From NCBI GenBank assembly GCA_032622095.1, contig CP136063.1:30694987-30758986 (forward strand): a DNA stretch of 64,000 bases, given 5' to 3'. The notes beneath the pieces were generated by a model. The model made no database searches. It saw nothing but the letters and a program-made list of their open reading frames with translations, and was not told the DNA's origin. Positions within the stretch are counted from its first letter, which is position 1, and each line of letters starts with the position of its first letter. A program made the translations under genes and the position numbers. Source of the stretch: Siphonodentalium dalli. Taxonomy: Eukaryota > Mollusca > Scaphopoda > Gadilida > Siphonodentaliidae. Below, one piece after another: positions 23,401-35,268 of this stretch.

Positions 23401-26400
23401 AGAGCACTCATTCGTGAGCACATACTAGCTCGCAGCAGAGCACTCATTCGTGAGCACATACCAGCTCGCAGCAGAGCACTCATTCGTGAACACATACTAG
23501 CTCGCAGCAGAGCACTCATTCGTGAGCACATACTAGCCCGCAGCAGAGCACTCATTCGTGAGCACATACTAGCTCGCAGCAGAGCACTCATTCGTGAACA
23601 CATACTAGCTCGCAGCAGAGCACTCATTCGTGAACACATACTAGCTCGCAGCAGAGCACTCATTCGTGAGCACATACCAGCTCGCAGCAGAGCACTCATT
23701 CGTGAGCACATACTAGCTCGCAGCAGAGCACTCATTCGTGAACACATACTAGCTCGCAGCAGAGCACTCATTCGTGAACACATACTAGCTCGCAGCAGAG
23801 CACTCATTCGTGAGCACATACTAGCTCGCAGCAGAGCACTCATTCGTGAACACATACTAGCTCGCAGCAGAGCACTCATTCGTGAACACATACTAGCTCG
23901 CAGCAGAGCACTCATTCGTGAGCACATACCAGCTCGCAGCAGAGCACTCATTCGTGAGCACATACTAGCTCGCAGCAGAGCACTCATTCGTGAACACATA
24001 CTAGCTCGCAGCAGAGCACTCATTCGTGAACACATACTAGCTCGCAGCAGAGCACTCATTCGTGAACACATACTAGCTCGCAGCAGAGCACTCATTCGTG
24101 AACACATACCAGCTCGCAGCAGAGCACTCATTCGTGAACACATACTAGCTCGCAGCAGAGCACTCATTCGTGAACACATACTAGCTCGCAGCAGAGCACT
24201 CATTCGTGAGCACATACCAGCTCGCAGCAGAGCACTCATTCGTGAACACATACTAGCTCGCAGCAGAGCACTCATTCGTGAGCACATACTAGCTCGCAGC
24301 AGAGCACTCATTCGTGAGCACATACCAGCTCGCAGCAGAGCACTCATTCGTGAGCACATACAAGCTCGCAGCAGAGCACTCATTCGTGAACACATACTAG
24401 CTCGCAGCAGAGCACTCATTCGTGAGCACATACTAGCTCGCAGCAGAGCACTCATTCGTGAGCACATACCAGCTCGCAGCAGAGCACTCATTCGTGAGCA
24501 CATACCAGCTCGCAGCAGAGCACTCATTCGTGAGCACATACTAGCTCGCAGCAGAGCACTCATTCGTGAACACATACTAGCTCGCAGCAGAGCACTCATT
24601 CGTGAGCACATACTAGCTCGCAGCAGAGCACTCATTCGTGAGCACATACTAGCTCGCAGCAGAGCACTCATTCGTGAACACATACTAGCTCGCAGCAGAG
24701 CACTCATTCGTGAGCACATACTAGCTCGCAGCAGAGCACTCATTCGTGAGCACATACCAGCTCGCAGCAGAGCACTCATTCGTGAGCACATACCAGCTCG
24801 CAGCAGAGCACTCATTCGTGAGCACATACTAGCTCGCAGCAGAGCACTCATTCGTGAACACATACTAGCTCGCAGCAGAGCACTCATTCGTGAGCACATA
24901 CTAGCTCGCAGCAGAGCACTCATTCGTGAGCACATACCAGCTCGCAGCAGAGCACTCATTCGTGAACACATACCAGCTCGCAGCAGAGCACTTATTCGTG
25001 AACACATACTAGCTCGCAGCAGAGCACTCATTCGTGAACACATACCAGCTCGCAGCAGAGCACTTATTCGTGAGCACATACTAGCTCGCAGCAGAGCACT
25101 CATTCGTGAGCACATACCAGCTCGCAGCAGAGCACTCATTCGTGAGCACATACCAGCTCGCAGCAGAGCACTCATTCGTGAGCACATACTAGCTCGCAGC
25201 AGAGCACTCATTCGTGAGCACATACCAGCTCGCAGCAGAGCACTCATTCGTGAGCACATACCAGCTCGCAGCAGAGCACTCATTCGTGAGCACATACCAG
25301 CTCGCAGCAGAGCACTCATTCGTGAGCACATACTAGCTCGCAGCAGAGCACTCATTCGTGAGCACATACCAGCTCGCAGCAGAGCACTCATTCGTGAACA
25401 CATACCAGCTCGCAGCAGAGCACTCATTCGTGAGCACATACTAGCTCGCAGCAGAGCACTCATTCGTGAGCACATACTAGCTCGCAGCAGAGCACTCATT
25501 CGTGAGCACATACTAGCTCGCAGCAGAGCACTCATTCGTGAGCACATACTAGCTCGCAGCAGAGCACTCATTCGTGAGCACATACTAGCTCGCAGCAGAG
25601 CACTCATTCGTGAGCACATACCAGCTCGCAGCAGAGCACTCATTCGTGAACACATACTAGCTCGCAGCAGAGCACTCATTCGTGAACACATACTAGCTCG
25701 CAGCAGAGCACTCATTCGTGAACACATACTAGCTCGCAGCAGAGCACTCATTCGTGAGCACATACTAGCTCGCAGCAGAGCACTCATTCGTGAGCACATA
25801 CCAGCTCGCAGCAGAGCACTCATTCGTGAGCACATACCAGCTCGCAGCAGAGCACTCATTCGTGAGCACATACCAGCTCGCAGCAGAGCACTCATTCGTG
25901 AGCACATACTAGCTCGCAGCAGAGCACTCATTCGTGAACACATACCAGCTCGCAGCAGAGCACTCATTCGTGAACACATACTAGCTCGCAGCAGAGCACT
26001 CATTCGTGAGCACATACTAGCTCGCAGCAGAGCACTCATTCGTGAGCACATACTAGCTCGCAGCAGAGCACTCATTCGTGAGCACATACTAGCTCGCAGC
26101 AGAGCACTCATTCGTGAACACATACTAGCTCGCAGCAGAGCACTCATTCGTGAACACATACCAGCTCGCAGCAGAGCACTCATTCGTGAGCACATACTAG
26201 CTCGCAGCAGAGCACTCATTCGTGAGCACATACCAGCTCGCAGCAGAGCACTCATTCGTGAGCACATACCAGCTCGCAGCAGAGCACTCATTCGTGAGCA
26301 CATACTAGCTCGCAGCAGAGCACTCATTCGTGAGCACATACTAGCTCGCAGCAGAGCACTCATTCGTAAACACATACTAGCTCGCAGCAGAGCACTCATT

Positions 26401-29400
26401 CGTGAACACATACCAGCTCGCAGCAGAGCACTCATTCGTGAGCACATACTAGCTCGCAGCAGAGCACTCATTCGTGAACACATACTAGCTCGCAGCAGAG
26501 CACTCATTCGTGAGCACATACCAGCTCGCAGCAGAGCACTCATTCGTGAACACATACTAGCTCGCAGCAGAGCACTCATTCGTGAGCACATACTAGCTCG
26601 CAGCAGAGCACTCATTCGTGAGCACATACTAGCTCGCAGCAGAGCACTCATTCGTGAACACATACCAGCTCGCAGCAGAGCACTCATTCGTGAGCACATA
26701 CTAGCTCGCAGCAGAGCACTCATTCGTGAACACATACCAGCTCGCAGCAGAGCACTCATTGGTGAACACATACTAGCTCGCAGCAGAGCACTCATTCGTG
26801 AACACATACTAGCTCGCAGCAGAGCACTCATTCGTGAGCACATACTAGCTCGCAGCAGAGCACTCATTCGTGAACACATACTAGCTCGCAGCAGAGCACT
26901 CATTCGTGAACACATACTAGCTCGCAGCAGATCACTCATTCGTGAGCACATACTAGCTCGCAGCAGAGCACTCATTCGTGAGCACATACTAGCTCGCAGC
27001 AGAGCACTCCTTCGTGAGCACATACTAGCTCGCAGCAGAGCACTCATTCGTGAACACATACTAGCTCGCAGCAGAGCACTCATTCGTGAACACATACCAG
27101 CTCGCAGCAGAGCACTCATTCGTGAACACATACTAGCTCGCAGCAGAGCACTCATTCGTGAACACATACTAGCTCGCAGCAGAGCACTCATTCGTGAGCA
27201 CATACTAGCTCGCAGCAGAGCACTCATTCGTGAGCACATACTAGCTCGCAGCAGAGCACTCATTCGTGAACACATACCAGCTCGCAGCAGAGCACTCATT
27301 CGTGAGCACATACTAGCTCGCAGCAGAGCACTCATTCGTGAGCACATACCAGCTCGCAGCAGAGCACTCATTCGTGAACACATACTAGCTCGCAGCAGAG
27401 CACTCATTCGTGAGCACATACTAGCTCGCAGCAGAGCACTCATTCGTGAACACATACCAGCTCGCAGCAGAGCACTCATTCGTGAACACATACTAGCTCG
27501 CAGCAGAGCACTCATTCGTGAACACATACTAGCTCGCAGCAGAGCACTCATTCGTGAGCACATACTAGCTCACAGCAGAGCACTCATTCGTGAACACATA
27601 CTAGCTCGCAGCAGAGCACTCATTCGTGAACACATACCAGCTCGCAGCAGAGCACTCATTCGTGAGCACATACTAGCTCGCAGCAGAGCACTCATTCGTG
27701 AACACATACTAGCTCGCAGCAGAGCACTCATTCGTGAACACATACTAGCTCGCAGCAGAGCACTCATTCGTGAACACATACTAGCTCGCAGCAGAGCACT
27801 CATTCGTGAACACATACCAGCTCGCAGCAGAGCACTCATTCGTGAACACATACTAGCTCGCAGCAGAGCACTCATTCGTGAACACATACCAGCTCGCAGC
27901 AGAGCACTCATTCGTGAACACATACTAGCTCGCAGCAGAGCACTCATTCGTGAACACATACTAGCTCGCAGCAGAGCACTCATTCGTGAACACATACCAG
28001 CTCGCAGCAGAGCACTCATTCGTGAGCACATACTAGCTCGCAGCAGAGCACTCATTCGTGAACACATACTAGCTCGCAGCAGAGCACTCATTCGTGAACA
28101 CATACCAGCTCGCAGCAGAGCACTCATTCGTGAGCACATACTAGCTCGCAGCAGAGCACTCATTCGTGAACACATACTAGCTCGCAGCAGAGCACTCATT
28201 CGTGAACACATACTAGCTCGCAGCAGAGCACTCATTCGTGAACACATACCAGCTCGCAGCAGAGCACTCATTCGTGAGCACAAACTAGCTCGCAGCAGAG
28301 CACTCATTCGTGAGCACATACCAGCTCGCAGCAGAGCACTCATTCGTGAACACATACCAGCTCGCAGCAGAGCACTCATTCGTGAACACATACTAGCTCG
28401 CAGCAGAGCACTCATTCGTGAGCACATACTAGCTCGCAGCAGAGCACTCATTCGTGAGCACATACCAGCTCGCAGCAGAGCACTCATTCGTGAGCACATA
28501 CTAGCTCGCAGCAGAGCACTCATTCGTGAGCACATACTAGCTCGCAGCAGAGCACTCATTCGTGAGCACATACTAGCTCGCAGCAGAGCACTCATTCGTG
28601 AGCACATACCAGCTCGCAGCAGAGCACTCATTCGTGAACACATACTAGCTCGCAGCAGAGCACTCATTCGTGAGCACATACTAGCTCGCAGCAGAGCACT
28701 CATTCGTGAGCACATACTAGCTCGCAGCAGAGCACTCATTCATGAACACATACCAGCTCGCAGCAGAGCACTCATTCGTGAACACATACTAGCTCGCAGC
28801 AGAGCACTCATTCATGAACACATACCAGCTCGCAGCAGAGCACTCATTCGTGAGCACATACTAGCTCGCAGCAGAGCACTCATTCGTGAACACATACTAG
28901 CTCGCAGCAGAGCACTCATTCGTGAGCACATACTAGCTCGCAGCAGAGCACTCATTCGTGAGCACATACTAGCTCGCAGCAGAGCACTCATTCGTGAGCA
29001 CATACTAGCTCGCAGCAGAGCACTCATTCGTGAACACATACCAGCTCGCAGCAGAGCACTCATTCGTGAGTACATACTAGCTCGCAGCAGAGCACTCATT
29101 CGTGAGCACATACTAGCTCGCAGCAGAGCACTCATTCGTGAGCACATACCAGCTCGCAGCAGAGCACTCATTCGTGAACACATACCAGCTCGCAGCAGAG
29201 CACTCATTCGTGAACACATACTAGCTCGCAGCAGAGCACTCATTCGTGAACACATACCAGCTCGCAGCAGAGCACTCATTCGTGAACACATACTAGCTCG
29301 CAGCAGAGCACTCATTCGTGAGCACATACTAGCTCGCAGCAGAGCACTCATTCGTGAACACATACCAGCTCGCAGCAGAGCACTCATTCGTGAGCACATA

Positions 29401-30156
29401 CCAGCTCGCAGCAGAGCACTCATTCGTGAACACATACCAGCTCGCAGCAGAGCACTCATTCGTGAACACATACTAGCTCGCAGCAGAGCACTCATTCGTG
29501 AGCACATACTAGCTCGCAGCAGAGCACTCATTCGTGAACACATACTAGCTCGCAGCAGAGCACTCATTCGTGAGCACATACTAGCTCGCAGCAGAGCACT
29601 CATTCGTGAACACATACCAGCTCGCAGCAGAGCACTCATTCGTGAACACATACCAGCTCGCAGCAGAGCACTCATTCGTGAACACATACCAGCTCGCAGC
29701 AGAGCACTCATTCGTGAACACATACTAGCTCGCAGCAGAGCACTCATTCGTGAACACATACCAGCTCGCAGCAGAGCACTCATTCGTGAGCACATACCAG
29801 CTCGCAGCAGAGCACTCATTCGTGAGCACATACTAGCTCGCAGCAGAGCACTCATTCGTGAACACATACTAGCTCGCAGCAGAGCACTCATTCGTGAGCA
29901 CATACTAGCTCGCAGCAGAGCACTCATTCGTGAGCACATACTAGCTCGCAGCAGAGCACTCATTCGTGAACACATACCAGCTCGCAGCAGAGCACTCATT
30001 CGTGAGCACATACTAGCTCGCAGCAGAGCACTCATTCGTGAACACATACTAGCTCGCAGCAGAGCACTCATTCGTGAGCACATACTAGCTCGCAGCAGAG
30101 CACTCATTCGTGAACACATACTAGCTCGCAGCAGAGCACTCATTCGTGAGCACATA
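20446..30156 (+). repeat. 36-bp satellite array 3, 269 full monomers plus 27 bp
   Basis: The array is 9,711 bp. It stops after ATA of monomer 270 (30154-30156) and passes without frame change into NSFKNVRVIIDC of the transposase catalytic domain. The open frame from 20437 therefore covers about 3,240 residues of repeat and then 60 residues of transposase before TAG at 30337. Variant monomers include LIGEH (26760), LIRKH (26368), ALLREH (27010) and HEH (28741, 28813). As in array 1, the long frame follows from the 12-codon period and is not by itself evidence of translation. Confidence 0.97.
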
Positions 30157-30600
30157 AATAGCTTTAAGAACGTCAGAGTGATCATTGATTGTTTTGAAAT
30201 TTATTCCCAAAGGCCAAGAAACTTCAACAAACAAGGGAATAAATATTCAAGCTACAAAGGCCAGTGCACGTTGAAATGTTTGGTTGGCATTGCACCAACA
30301 GGAGCGATAAGTTTTCTGTCTGATGTCTATGAAGGATAGATTTCAGACGTGGATATCTTTCTTTCAAAAATCGAAACTAACTGATCTACTCAATCCAGGT
30401 GATTTGGTGATAGCGAACCGCGGTTTTCTCATTCACAAAATCCAACAAGAACGCAGTCGATTTGAATATTCCTCCTTTCCTGTGTGGGAGAACATGTTTG
30501 ACACCACAAGAAGAAGTTCTAACAAAGCGTATTGCGAGGGTTCGCATCCACGTCAAAAGGGCAATTGAACGGATGTATACCCCCCACAACTCGTTGCAGG
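30157..30600 (+). pseudogene. DDE_Tnp_4 transposase, catalytic part (dead)
   Basis: Three successive frames cover the catalytic domain. The first gives NSFKNVRVIIDCFEI, then CLVGIAPTGAISFLSDVYEG and TAG (30337-30339). The second gives LTDLLNPGDLVIANRGF, and the third LNIPPFLCGR, then RIARVRIHVKRAIERM. Family members usually read VIIDxTE, then a D in LADRGF, then an E in HVERAI. Here the first Asp (30187-30189) is present, the second position is Asn (30416-30418) and the third is Lys (30555-30557). With a stop, two frameshifts and two lost catalytic residues the gene cannot make an active enzyme. The C-terminus is lost after RAIERM. It continues directly from the satellite and is the other half of the gene at 5023-5465. 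Confidence 0.85.
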
Positions 30601-30615
30601 GTATAATAATGATTC

Positions 30616-31351
30616 TAATGCACTTAGGCCAATATACCCCCGGAAACACCACATATTTGCGGGGGGTTATTCATCAATAAGCTGTCGCATTGTATAGTCC
30701 ATGCCCAATCCAGGCCCACTCACTGTCCCATTTCACTCCATGACGTCGCCCTTACGCAGTACATGCCAGCGACGTTACGGATTAGATTATAGAGTTGGCA
30801 CCCTTGCTACTGACTTCCGTTACTAGCTCGTTGCTATATAAACAAACCAGCGACATCGCTTTTGTAGAAGATTGACAGTCAGTACAATCGCCCTCTATAT
30901 ATGTACTTTCAGAAAATTCAAAACACCACTGTTATATCCCAGCAATGTCACTGTCTCGATATCATTTGACCAAATTTCTTGACATGAAACCACGACAGAC
31001 ATGTGGTGAAATACATTGCATTGAGTACACAATTTTCCATCGTTTCAATTCAACTTCAAGTTCGCGGTAAAATCAAAACCTCAATTTGTAAGTGGTACAC
31101 ATCTTAAAAAGACATCAGGTACAAGCAGAAACTAATTGTTGTGCATATTTATTTCTATTTGATGCGGCAATTTTTCATGTTTATCAGCATTTTTAACGAT
31201 AAGAGTGATGGTAATTGAGGGACTATATTTTATCCAGCGCATTAAATTTAAAATAAAAAGTCGTGAATTGGATAAGTGTTCTCTATGGCCGCACATTTCG
31301 TTGATAATTACGAGGTACATGATGAATATACTGTGGCAAATTTAGTTAATG
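30616..31351. other. Stretch between transposase fragments, no gene seen
   Basis: No coding region is recognised. It contains TATACCCCCGG...CGGGGGGTTAT inverted bases near 30640-30668. A promoter-like segment (see 30741-30843) also lies here. A 62-codon minus ORF (31132-31320) has no recognised domain. Confidence 0.5.
30741..30843 (+). promoter_or_regulatory. Possible core promoter (CRE-like plus TATA)
   Basis: TGACGTC at 30741-30747 lies about 90 bp upstream of TATATAAAC at 30835-30843, a spacing compatible with an RNA polymerase II promoter. No confirmed gene starts downstream, so this may be a chance match. Confidence 0.2.
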
Positions 31352-31480
31352 GGCGACGGTGTTTGACACCACAAGAAGAGGTTCTAACAAAATGTATTGC
31401 GAGGGTTCGCATACAAGTCAAAAGGGCAATTGAACGGATGTATACCCCCCCATAACTCGTTGCAGGGGGGTATAATAATG
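31352..31480 (+). pseudogene. Second partial copy of the transposase 3' region
   Basis: This matches 30496-30615 (GACACCACAAGAAG, TATTGCGAGGGTTCGCAT, AATTGAACGGATGTATACCC) with a few substitutions and a longer G run. It is a local duplicate of the last conserved transposase block. The flanking TATACCCCCC and GGGGGGTATA are inverted, suggesting an element end or a small hairpin. Confidence 0.75.
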
Positions 31481-31576
31481 ATTGTGTGACAACAGCTTAA
31501 CCAAATGCATGCCATCAACAATGGCTTCTTATACACAGCGTCCCAACGCCGGATACCGTGCCCATAAATACTGAGC

Positions 31577-31864
31577 GTAACAGTCCCAGAGCTCAGGACA
31601 ATTATTAAAGCAGCATACCATCACCATGGACACGAGTTAATACATGTACGAGAAACCATTGCATCACCAGAATCTGACTCAACAACCAATTTAGACGTCA
31701 TGACAATCGTGGATCAAGAGTAGTCAAGCAAACAAGTGAAAAGTGACAGCGCAATTGGACAATTTGACATCGCAGTTGATGCCGACCAAGAAGATGACTG
31801 CGACATACATGGGCGCATGGAAGATTTCGCACCCACCACAATCACACCGCCACAACATATATAA
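31577..31864 (+). pseudogene. Coding-like fragment of unknown family
   Basis: One frame stays open for about 95 codons except for a single TAG near 31720. It starts VTVPELRTIIKAAYHHHGHE, then runs into acidic text such as VDADQEDDCDIHGRMEDF and ends TAA at 31862-31864. The composition looks like real coding sequence with one lesion. I do not recognise the family. It may be the tail of a transposon ORF, given the transposase debris just upstream. Confidence 0.35.
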
Positions 31865-32050
31865 AACAATTCATGTATTATTATTATGTTATACATAGCT
31901 ATCACATTCATAATTATCATTAAACAAGAGGTATGCACTCGAGTGCTAGCATACCCCCACCGTGGCAAATTCAACCCGCATTATCAGTAAACCCAACAAA
32001 AGATTTTTTAATTTAAAGCAAAATTCGGACACAAGAATCTTGTACAAAAA

Positions 32051-32178
32051 CAATATTTTCCAAAATAAGTAAAATATATATCTCCGAGAAATATCTTGCC
32101 CACTGAACTATATGATCAGAGTACAGTGGGCAAGATCCTTCTCGGAGATATATATTTTACTTATTTTGGAAAATGTTG
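32051..32178. repeat. Palindrome, 55-bp arms with an 18-bp loop
   Basis: 32051-32105 and 32124-32178 are nearly perfect reverse complements; the right arm differs by a short CC/A change beside CTTCTCGGAG. TTGCCCACTGAACTATATG beside the left arm recurs at 32189-32208, and CACTGAACTATATGGATATA recurs at 53494-53512. It is probably a short foldback element with a repeated edge. I see nothing else in 31865-32050. Confidence 0.85.
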
Positions 32179-32208
32179 TATCTCCTTCAAAGGTATCTTG
32201 CCCACTGA

Positions 32209-33378
32209 ACTATATGGTATATATCCCAAGGTAGGGGAGGGGGGTTTAACTCTCAGAGTTGAAAAAACGGTACGAAAATTCTATGGTACATATCTTCTGT
32301 CATGTTCATGACCTTGTAATCACGTGATCTCCGACACGTAGCGAAGCAATCGCCATATTTTCATCCCTCCTGGTAGAGGACGGACGTCTTCTTCAATCGA
32401 AGCTAAGTTACAGTGTTTTGTATATCCAAAGACGGTTTTGTTTTTGTATTATACAAACAACATTATTTCTTTGATTATAGTTGAAAATTATGTACAATTC
32501 ACATAAAGATTACGCGGTTTGTTCCGTATAATATCGGAATCGGATGACTCGTTTCGTTTTAACGGAATTTGTCTTCCATAATTTTAATCGGTCAATGATT
32601 TAATATCCGTTCAGTGTCTCCGTAGAATTTATTGCCTATTAAAGGCAGAACATTAGAGGCACCATTGGATATGACTAAAGACGCGGATCGTTTTCTTTAT
32701 AACAAATCTATGGCATACAGGTAACGTGTTATTTAAGTTACCACGTGCGTTGGCGGTGGCATTAAAGGTATCACGAAATTAGGTGACTTACGTTCGAGTT
32801 CACTTTTTCGTTTGCCGGCTTTCTTACTTTAGACGTTGACAATCATCGTCTGGTGTACAACTGACGGAAGCAGTGTTTAAAAGCTTGTGAAATAGGCTGA
32901 TAGGATTGTAAAATCCCGAATGTAAATTTGAACCTTTTTCACCCTGGATGATTAACGACGATCAGGAAGTATGTTCCAGCCACAAGAATATCGATCAGCT
33001 TGCATCTGCGTTGAGAGAAGCAGAGAAGACGGAAGTTTGTGAAATGACTACCAGCTATCAGAACATGATGGACAATGTTTCTTGTTCATTTATAAGTAAT
33101 GGCATAAAGCCACAAATGGACAATGATCTTCTATTAGTAATGGTGCTGAGCTAAAAACAAGGAAGGCTATTCTCTCGGAGAGTATTATTCATTTGATATA
33201 AACACTCGAGGTATCTACACCAAAAAAAACTCATTAAGGAATCAAATTCCAAATCGAATGACGGGTACATGTATGATATGACCAGAATTTGTTGGGCATT
33301 GCCCAGAACTAATATTCAAGTATTGTTGTGGACTGACAAGCCAAATGCCCAATCACCTATTGTTCCATGGAGTAATTC
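32209..33378. other. No recognised gene; small ORF at 32948-33154
   Basis: The stretch has a CACGTGATC motif near 32322 and mixed composition. One 68-codon plus ORF (32948-33154, MINDDQEVCSSHKN...) reads like an acidic exon but has no known domain or clear splice sites. I cannot assign a function to anything here. Confidence 0.4.
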
Positions 33379-34253
33379 TTACCCCTTTGAGTGCCAGGTC
33401 CGATTTTTGTATCAACCCATATACCCTGTGCCAATGCATCAGGGGCGTAGCAGCCAATAAATTATTGGTACGGCTATATAAATTTTGGGTACATTGACAA
33501 TATGGGGGATGTGGGGATGGTTTGGAAGGGGATGAGAAAAAAAATTCATTCTTGGATTGAAATGGAGCGATCCTGTGCAATCTAGAGCGCTTTTAACCAA
33601 CATACACTTTATCAATTCACGTGTATGATGAGAGTACTTATTTTAAAGCGATAGTACACTGGTCAACGCAATGATATGCATGACAATGATGAGACAATCA
33701 TTTTAAAAACATGAACGATGCATGAAAAACATGCATACAAGAGGAATATCTCTTAAATTAATTTACTCATTTCTGACCGTTGAATAAACATGCCTTGACA
33801 GCCGAATCATGTTGACAGGTAAATATCGTTCTCCATTCGCAAGCATCGATGGTGACAATTTATATGCACACCAGGAGGCAATGTGAATAATTTTGAAATG
33901 GGGAATTTCCATGCAAATCTCCAGAGCCAAAAAATATATAAGAAGTTCCAATACGCCCTGTCACTAACTCGCGGCCATATTGGATCCACCAGGTCTGGTT
34001 CCGTGGTTTCATAGAATCCAGCCCCGGTTCGGTGGTTTTAGTGCTACATGTCAAAGTTTTGGAGTAGCATTTCCATATATGGAGCTTTTGAATTATTCAT
34101 GACTTCCATATATGGAAAGCTAAGTAAAACCACGGAACCGGACCTGGTGGATCCATCATAGCCGCGAGTTATTGACGGGGCATATTTTAGTAGTCGGGAA
34201 ACGACTTACATATACGTCTACACGGTTGATGTCGAATCCGAATGTCATGTCAG

Positions 34254-35190
34254 TCAGTATACCGGTATAAAGCTACATTGTATAGTTGAAAGATGGTAAT
34301 GTGACGGATAGCTATTTATTGACTGACAACGCAACACAGAAAACATACATTTAAAGGTACTCAATCCGAATTTGAGCTCGCAAATCAACCATGCAAGAAA
34401 TTGTGGGTCATTTTCTGCCCGGAGTTGGCAAAGCTGCATAAAATTCGACCTAGAATATTCATTATAACCACGAAACGCCAAGCCCTGCTTACACAGAAAC
34501 TTTATGCAGGACATTATTTTGATTAGACATTTTATGTTCAAGGCCTTCTCCTCATAATGGGCAACAGACCGATATCAGGTGTTCCTGGCATAATATGCTG
34601 AACCGCTTCTTTCTGACAATCTGACAATTCGTGGGCGTTAAAACCTTGGCGGGACCAACATGCTTCTTTCCAATTTACGAAGCCTCGTTTTATGAATGTT
34701 GGCTCAACTTCACGCGACAGTTTTTTCTTCTCTCGGTAGGCTTGTATGCAAATTCCACAGTACGCAGCATCAGATGTTTCATTATAGTGGATCCACGACC
34801 ATTTATCAGACCAAACCGACTGGAAAGACCTCAACACGGGAGCTTTCTAGCCAAATGTTCGTTTTGGGAAAGTTACATTTCTTGGCTGGTTATTGCCATT
34901 TTCCAGGGTAATTTCCATTTCGGCGATGCCAACCTCATAAATACGACTTTGGGTTGCAGTAGGCCTACTACTAGTAGTATTTTCATGTTCACTAGACAAG
35001 GGTCTGATGGATTCAGTCTCAGTGGCCGTACTCTTAGCTTTATCGCCAGCATTGGCCGTTTCGGATAGCATTTGTTCATTTTCGACAGAATCAACACCAG
35101 ACATAACTTGATCTTGTCCTGTGTTTTCATAGTAACATTTGATTTGAAATAATTCAAAAGTTTCTTCTGTTTCGAATTTTTAGTTGACAT
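34254..35190 (-). pseudogene. hAT-family TTF/ZMYM-like transposase gene, N-terminal part
   Basis: On the minus strand the product starts MSTKNSKQKKLLNYFKS at 35190. A frame change follows, then NQPRNVTFPKRTFG and, after TAG at 34847-34849, SFQSVWSDKWSWIHYNE and YCGIC (C-x2-C), then FVNWKEA and HELSDCQKEAV. This is the layout of a TTF-type zinc finger found at the front of hAT-derived ZMYM/DUF4371-type transposases. A further frame gives IKFLCKQGLAFRGYNE and NFMQLCQLRAENDP, matching the start of the next conserved region. The catalytic core and the dimerisation domain are missing. A frameshift, the in-frame stop and the truncation show a dead gene. It lies wholly within the hAT at 33440-36877 and is presumably its own transposase. 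Confidence 0.75.
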
Positions 35191-35268
35191 AATTGATCAT
35201 TTGATGGTGACAACTGAAAGTCACGAAGCCTGGTGCAAGGATAGTCAGACTATAGTAATACTATGGCC

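Noticed and set aside
5466-30156. CRISPR array
   Set aside because: Repeats are directly adjoining with no unique spacers, and the context is eukaryotic transposon DNA.
5466-30156. Centromeric satellite with a CENP-B box
   Set aside because: TTCG occurs in each monomer, but the following bases do not fit the box (no A at the fifth position after TTCG and no CGGG).
20437-30339. A repeat-rich structural, silk-like or antifreeze-like protein
   Set aside because: No signal peptide or promoter is seen; the frame follows from the period and ends in a broken transposase.
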